From Providencia alcalifaciens (GTDB lineage Bacteria > Pseudomonadota > Gammaproteobacteria > Enterobacterales > Enterobacteriaceae), in the NCBI RefSeq assembly GCF_020271745.1, contig NZ_CP084296.1, forward strand, positions 2,356,001-2,420,000: DNA of 64,000 nt, in the 5' to 3' direction. The position numbers and the translations under genes are program-made. Shown in pieces: positions 60,353 to 64,000 of this stretch (position 1 is the stretch's first letter; every line of letters starts with the position of its first letter). Below the pieces are notes generated by a model, which ran no database searches, was not told the origin of the DNA, and was given only the letters and a program-made list of their open reading frames with translations.

Positions 60353-62137
60353 GTGAATATTAAACAGAAAGTAAAAAACATGACGTTGGAAGAGAAAATC
60401 GGGCAAAAAATCATGCTGGATTTTCGCTACTGGGGTAAGAACGGTAGCAGAAATCAGGATATGACCGTTCCCGATGAAGTCATTGGCAAGCTGATCACGG
60501 ATAACCACGTGGGTGGCGTGATCCTGTTTGCCAATAACCTTAAAGATAAGCAGCAGATCAAAATGTTGACGGACTGGTATGCTGCAATGAAAACCCACGC
60601 TGGCATTCGCCTATTTATTGGCACGGATAACGAGGGCGGTAACGTTTTCCGGTTGCCGCGTGGCGACTATGTCTCCTTTCCCGGCAATATGGCACTCGCA
60701 GCGGCGATAGAAGGGGGCGCAGATAAACAGCTCGCCGTTGAGCAAGGCAAACTGATGGCCGAGGATATGCGTGTTTTGCATATCAATACCAACTTTGCAC
60801 CAGTCGTGGATGTTAACACCAACCCGTTCAACCCGGTCATTAACGTTCGTGCATTCAGCGATGATAAAAACATCGTTTCCCGCTTGGCGGAAAAAATGGT
60901 GGTGGGGATGAAACAGCGAGGACTTATCACCGCTTATAAACACTTTCCCGGCCATGGTAGCACGTCCACCGATTCACATACCGGTTTGCCTCGCGTCGAT
61001 CGCCCGCGAGAAGAGGCCTTTGCCATTGATATCGCGCCTTACAAGCAGGCTATTGATAACCAGGCGGCTCCGGATATGGTCATGACAGCCCATATTCAGT
61101 ACCCGGCACTGGATAGCAGTCAGGTTATCACCCGTAATGGTGAAAAAATTACAGTACCTGCAACAATGTCGCGGGAAATTCAGACCAAAATCCTACGTGG
61201 TGATCTGGGTTATACTGGCGTGACGATTTCAGATGCGTTGGATATGGGGGCGATTGCGGACCATTTCAGCCAGGAAGGGGCTGTTGAAAACGTATTCTCC
61301 GCGGGTGTGGATATTGCCCTGATGCCTGTCAAAATTTCATCACCTTCTCATGCAAGTCTCCTGCCTGACCTTATCCGCTACATCGTGGAAATAGTTAAAA
61401 AAGGTCGCATCAGCGAAGCTGATATCGATGCATCGGTCGAACGTATTTTAAACCTCAAGAAACGGTATAACCTGCTGAGTGAAGGCGAAAAGCTCACCGT
61501 CGGGGCTTCGCTGTCAGGACATGAACTGGAAAAAGGTATCGCCGATCGTTCCATTACTGCGGTTATAAACAGGCAATCGCTGTTGCCTTTAAAGGACAAA
61601 ACCCTGCGCTATTTTATCCTGACACCTTGGGGGGAGCAGGCCAATGGCATTGCGACCGTTATGGCTCTGGATGGGTACCAGAACGTCGTTGCCGCAAAGG
61701 AGACAGAGCTTAACGACGAGCAGGTCAGAGAGCATATTGTCGACTGTGACGTATTTTTGCTCGGGACACTGTCAAACAGTTTTACACCGGTTGAACAGGA
61801 TAGCGTCGTTACCGACGGAACAAAAGACAATAATCCTTATCTTGGTTGGTTGAGATCTGCGGCCTGTCTGGGGAAAAAACGCGTTCACCTCTCACTGCGC
61901 GCACCATACGATATCGTTAGCTATGCTGGGTATGTAGACGCGGCTGTAGCCACCTATTCTTATTACGGATATGACAACGGTATCTGGCGTGGCCACTCGA
62001 TGATATCTCTGGCGGAAGTGCTGACGGGAAAACTCACTCCGCAGGGAAAACTGCCAGTCAATATTTGGCATGATTATGATGTAAAGACAAATACGGGTAC
62101 GGTAGCGTTCCCCCGAGGGTTTGGGTTGAGCTGGTAA
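60353..62137 (+). CDS. Glycoside hydrolase family 3, NagZ-like beta-N-acetylhexosaminidase
   Basis: 594 residues from a GTG with AGGAG upstream. The N-terminal GH3 barrel has the NagZ signature KHFPGHGSTSTDSHTGLPRV, with the catalytic His and Asp on that loop, and the nucleophile region TGVTISDALDMGAIADHF. A second, C-terminal domain (about 390-594, IADRSITAVINRQSLLPLKD) makes it longer than E. coli NagZ (341 residues) and closer to secreted two-domain NagZ of the B. subtilis YbbD type. It has no signal peptide. It should release GlcNAc from muropeptides or anhydro-muropeptides. It is visibly richer in GC than its left neighbours. Confidence 0.88.
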   Translation: MNIKQKVKNMTLEEKIGQKIMLDFRYWGKNGSRNQDMTVPDEVIGKLITDNHVGGVILFANNLKDKQQIKMLTDWYAAMKTHAGIRLFIGTDNEGGNVFRLPRGDYVSFPGNMALAAAIEGGADKQLAVEQGKLMAEDMRVLHINTNFAPVVDVNTNPFNPVINVRAFSDDKNIVSRLAEKMVVGMKQRGLITAYKHFPGHGSTSTDSHTGLPRVDRPREEAFAIDIAPYKQAIDNQAAPDMVMTAHIQYPALDSSQVITRNGEKITVPATMSREIQTKILRGDLGYTGVTISDALDMGAIADHFSQEGAVENVFSAGVDIALMPVKISSPSHASLLPDLIRYIVEIVKKGRISEADIDASVERILNLKKRYNLLSEGEKLTVGASLSGHELEKGIADRSITAVINRQSLLPLKDKTLRYFILTPWGEQANGIATVMALDGYQNVVAAKETELNDEQVREHIVDCDVFLLGTLSNSFTPVEQDSVVTDGTKDNNPYLGWLRSAACLGKKRVHLSLRAPYDIVSYAGYVDAAVATYSYYGYDNGIWRGHSMISLAEVLTGKLTPQGKLPVNIWHDYDVKTNTGTVAFPRGFGLSW

Positions 62138-62231
62138 TTTGATAAGGGTAAGTAATTCATAGCGAAGGTTATTTCTGATACAGAAGTCGCCTGAAAGGGG
62201 TGACTCCAATTTTTAAATGGAGCTTAAAATC

Positions 62232-63122
62232 ATGCAACACGTCCTATTTTTACCTTATTCAGTGATGATTAAGAAAGTGATGATGGCAGCTATTTTTGCG
62301 GTAGTGTTGTCAGGTTGTACAATACGTCCGGCTGAAACTGAAACGCGTGACGGTTATTTTGCCAGTTATGCTTTTAAGGCTAAAGGCCAGAATGAAAGGG
62401 TACGGTTTCTTGTCATGCACCATACTGCACTGGATGACAATCAATCACTGAAAACGCTGACCGAAGACTCGGTAAGCGCCCATTATCTGGTTCCCAAAAA
62501 GTTGGAGTCAAAGCAGGGTAAACCTGTTGTTCTGAAACTGGTTGACGAAAATAAGCGGGCGTGGCACGCCGGTGTCAGTAGTTGGAACGGTAGGGCCAAC
62601 CTGAATGACACCTCCATCGGAATAGAAATCGTCAACCCGGGATATACTGATAATATGCTGGGGCAGCGTACTTGGTATCCCTACAATGAAAAACAAATTG
62701 CTGCCATTACTGTACTGGCAAAAGACATCATTTATCGCTACCAGATAACGCCTGATAACGTAATCGGACATAGTGATATAGCTTCTCTCCGGAAGCAGGA
62801 CCCAGGAAAACTGTTCCCATGGGAACGCCTTGCTGCAATGGGTATAGGTGCTTGGCCAGACAGAGCAGCAGTAAATAAATACCTTGCCGACCGTTCCCCA
62901 CATGCTCCAGCAGAAGTCGGTGCCATTCAGGCATTACTGAAACAATACGGGTATGACCATATCCCTCAGAATGGTATTCTGGATGAGAATACGCGGAAAA
63001 CGCTCAGCGCGTTCCAGATGCACTTCCGGCCAGAAGATATCAGTGGTAATGCTGATGCAGAAACTGAAGCCATTGCTCGAGCACTGATCGAAAAATATCG
63101 CAGCACTCCGGCCCAGACGTAA
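62232..63122 (+). CDS. AmiD-like N-acetylmuramoyl-L-alanine amidase lipoprotein
   Basis: 296 residues from the ATG at 62232 (GGAG upstream); an ATG at 62265 would give a shorter signal peptide. The lipobox is VVLSGC. The amidase_2 (AmpD-type) zinc site has His in FLVMHHTALDDNQSL, His in KRAWHAGVSSWNG and the later IGHSDIASLRKQDPGKLFPW. A peptidoglycan-binding domain follows at the C-terminus (IQALLKQYGYDHIPQNGILD). E. coli AmiD is an outer-membrane lipoprotein of this layout. It cuts the stem peptide from MurNAc or anhydro-MurNAc. It follows the GH3 gene closely and probably shares its transcript. Confidence 0.9.
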   Translation: MQHVLFLPYSVMIKKVMMAAIFAVVLSGCTIRPAETETRDGYFASYAFKAKGQNERVRFLVMHHTALDDNQSLKTLTEDSVSAHYLVPKKLESKQGKPVVLKLVDENKRAWHAGVSSWNGRANLNDTSIGIEIVNPGYTDNMLGQRTWYPYNEKQIAAITVLAKDIIYRYQITPDNVIGHSDIASLRKQDPGKLFPWERLAAMGIGAWPDRAAVNKYLADRSPHAPAEVGAIQALLKQYGYDHIPQNGILDENTRKTLSAFQMHFRPEDISGNADAETEAIARALIEKYRSTPAQT

Positions 63123-63467
63123 CCGAAAGGGAAAAGCCGGGGCTGATAGACACAAACAGATAATAGAGTGGAATACTTGTAAACTCGCTGGAAAATGGGG
63201 CAATAGCACCTGACGCTTACTTCCTTACAATGTTATTTTCAGTTATTGTGAGCCCGGTGGAATGGGTAAATGCGAGTTCATTATCACTTTATGTGAATCG
63301 ATGCTGTTTTTCATTTGCAGTTAATGTGAGCCGAAATTTACGCTGATTGCAAGTCGGAGGGATTTTGATTACGAGCCGCTACAGCTATCGAGGAATTGGC
63401 TCTACCAGAAAGTATTAGTACTGTTGCAAATAAAATGGTGGGACTGAGTCTTTGGCTCCTCATTATA
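63123..63467. other. Decayed sequence with mobile-element fragments
   Basis: About 345 bp without genes. It contains a TGTGAGCC repeat (63246-63253 and 63327-63334) and an IS6-like TACTGTTGCAAAT at 63418-63430, close to where the integrase fragment ends. Probably scars of transposition. Confidence 0.4.
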
Positions 63468-63629
63468 TTACAAACCAAAATTTTTCTCTTTACCAGTGAA
63501 TGGATATTTCATACGCCAGTAACGGGAGCCATTAGGTTTGATGAGAAGGTAAAGCCCACGCTCATCAGAGAGCTTATACTCTTTGTCTTTAGGGGGAGTA
63601 GTCGGTATCTGGCGGGCGCTAAGTGCCAT
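63468..63629 (-). pseudogene. P4-type integrase, N-terminal fragment
   Basis: The frame from 63629 begins MALSARQIPTTPPKDKEYKL and continues SDERGLYLLIKPNGSRYWRM, the N-terminal arm-binding (DUF4102) domain of P4-type tyrosine integrases. It loses similarity after GKEK and stops. The catalytic domain is absent. It faces away from the attachment-like sequence at 63795, as expected for a P4-type island end. Confidence 0.88.
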
Positions 63630-63794
63630 AATGGGGACTAAATAACATTGAGAACGAAGAGCCACAAAAAAGCCCAACAGACATTTGATTTGGATTGATT
63701 TATGCTGAGATAGATGATTGATAACGCAAGGTAATTTAATGAATATAAGGGAATTTACTTAACTTGAAGGGACCACTAACTATAGAAGTAAAAG

Positions 63795-63815
63795 TGGTGC
63801 CGGACTCGGAATCGA
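63795..63815 (-). other. Attachment-site remnant resembling the tRNA-Phe 3' end
   Basis: Read on minus, TCGATTCCGAGTCCGGCACCA matches the last bases of enterobacterial tRNA-Phe except for one missing G in the acceptor stem. It lies about 165 bp upstream of the integrase fragment start. P4-type integrases recombine into tRNA 3' ends, so this is a probable att site or its decayed copy. Confidence 0.7.
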
Positions 63816-63868
63816 CTTTTCATTATAACTGGTTGTATTTAAATCTATTAATTGAATTTGATTTTATT

Positions 63869-63889
63869 TATACCCTCTTTTGTACCCTC
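63869..63889 (+). repeat. TRTACCCTC direct repeats
   Basis: TATACCCTC (63869-63877) and TGTACCCTC (63881-63889) are 3 bp apart near the attachment-like site. Similar TACCC-type repeats occur beside P4-type integrases and may be arm-type binding sites. A single TATACCCTC also occurs at 56132. Confidence 0.4.
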
Positions 63890-64000
63890 GGTCCGTTTGG
63901 TGGGTTTTGTTGAGCACGGTTGGGGCGATAGAGCGCAGCAAATAGATTGGTTTTTTGCACAGATGACAGGTGTAATTATAACGTATTCGAATCCTTTTTA

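Noticed and set aside
63396..63641. 81-codon plus-strand frame near the right edge
   Set aside because: It lies opposite the P4-type integrase fragment and has no recognisable features.

Overview
The window reads as chromosome of a Morganellaceae enterobacterium, most likely Providencia. The evidence is the AT-rich background, seven enterobacterial (ERIC) repeats of the Yersinia/Photorhabdus/Providencia kind, an E. coli-like 4-hydroxyphenylacetate (hpa) operon, chaperone-usher fimbrial operons with an MrpJ-type regulator, and close homologues of E. coli EptC, Kch, HpaR and MurQ. The species cannot be fixed from sequence alone. No rRNA, complete tRNA, CRISPR array, intact IS or prophage was seen.

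Layout. 1-5.9 kb: a minus-strand chaperone-usher fimbrial operon (major subunit, minor subunit, usher, chaperone running off the left edge), preceded by a ToxR/CadC-like membrane regulator and its small partner. 6.1-21.2 kb: the full hpa catabolic locus. hpaR is on plus; hpaG1, G2, E, D, F, H, I, X, A, B, C are on minus, with a Bcr/CflA-type exporter and a GabD-like succinate-semialdehyde dehydrogenase inserted between hpaF and hpaH. ERIC repeats sit in four gaps. 21.5-30.6 kb: BCCT transporter, coiled-coil lipoprotein, phosphoethanolamine transferase EptC, K+ channel Kch, ccmA-ccmB without the rest of the ccm set, a thioredoxin-like protein and a TauE/SafE exporter. 30.8-36.6 kb: LacI-type regulator convergent with a sugar/polyol operon (Zn-dehydrogenase, binding protein, ATPase, permease), whose promoter region carries two related palindromic operators. 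37.2-39.8 kb: a lemA-GIDE-lemA-membrane protein operon. 40.5-46.2 kb: a second fimbrial operon with three DUF1120-like subunits, usher, chaperone and an MrpJ-like regulator. 46.9-47.5 kb: a deletion scar joining the remains of azoR and a lysR gene. 47.8-51.8 kb: murQ-murP-murR-tauE for N-acetylmuramic acid use.

From about 52 kb the window becomes accessory DNA: low-GC gene-free stretches and broken pieces of an IS3-family element, a serine resolvase, an IS1 transposase, TetR and OsmC genes, and a P4-type integrase beside a tRNA-Phe-like attachment sequence near the right edge. In it lie an inosine-uridine nucleoside hydrolase and a cell-wall cluster (DUF1460 lipoprotein, NagZ-like GH3, AmiD-like amidase; the last two are visibly richer in GC).

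The most interesting locus is 56195-57446, a two-gene operon for a secreted AB5-type toxin. Its A subunit is an ADP-ribosyltransferase with a pertussis-like R/STS/QxE active site and a cholera-like cysteine loop plus C-terminal tail. It is followed 19 bp later by a small B subunit resembling CtxB/EltB.
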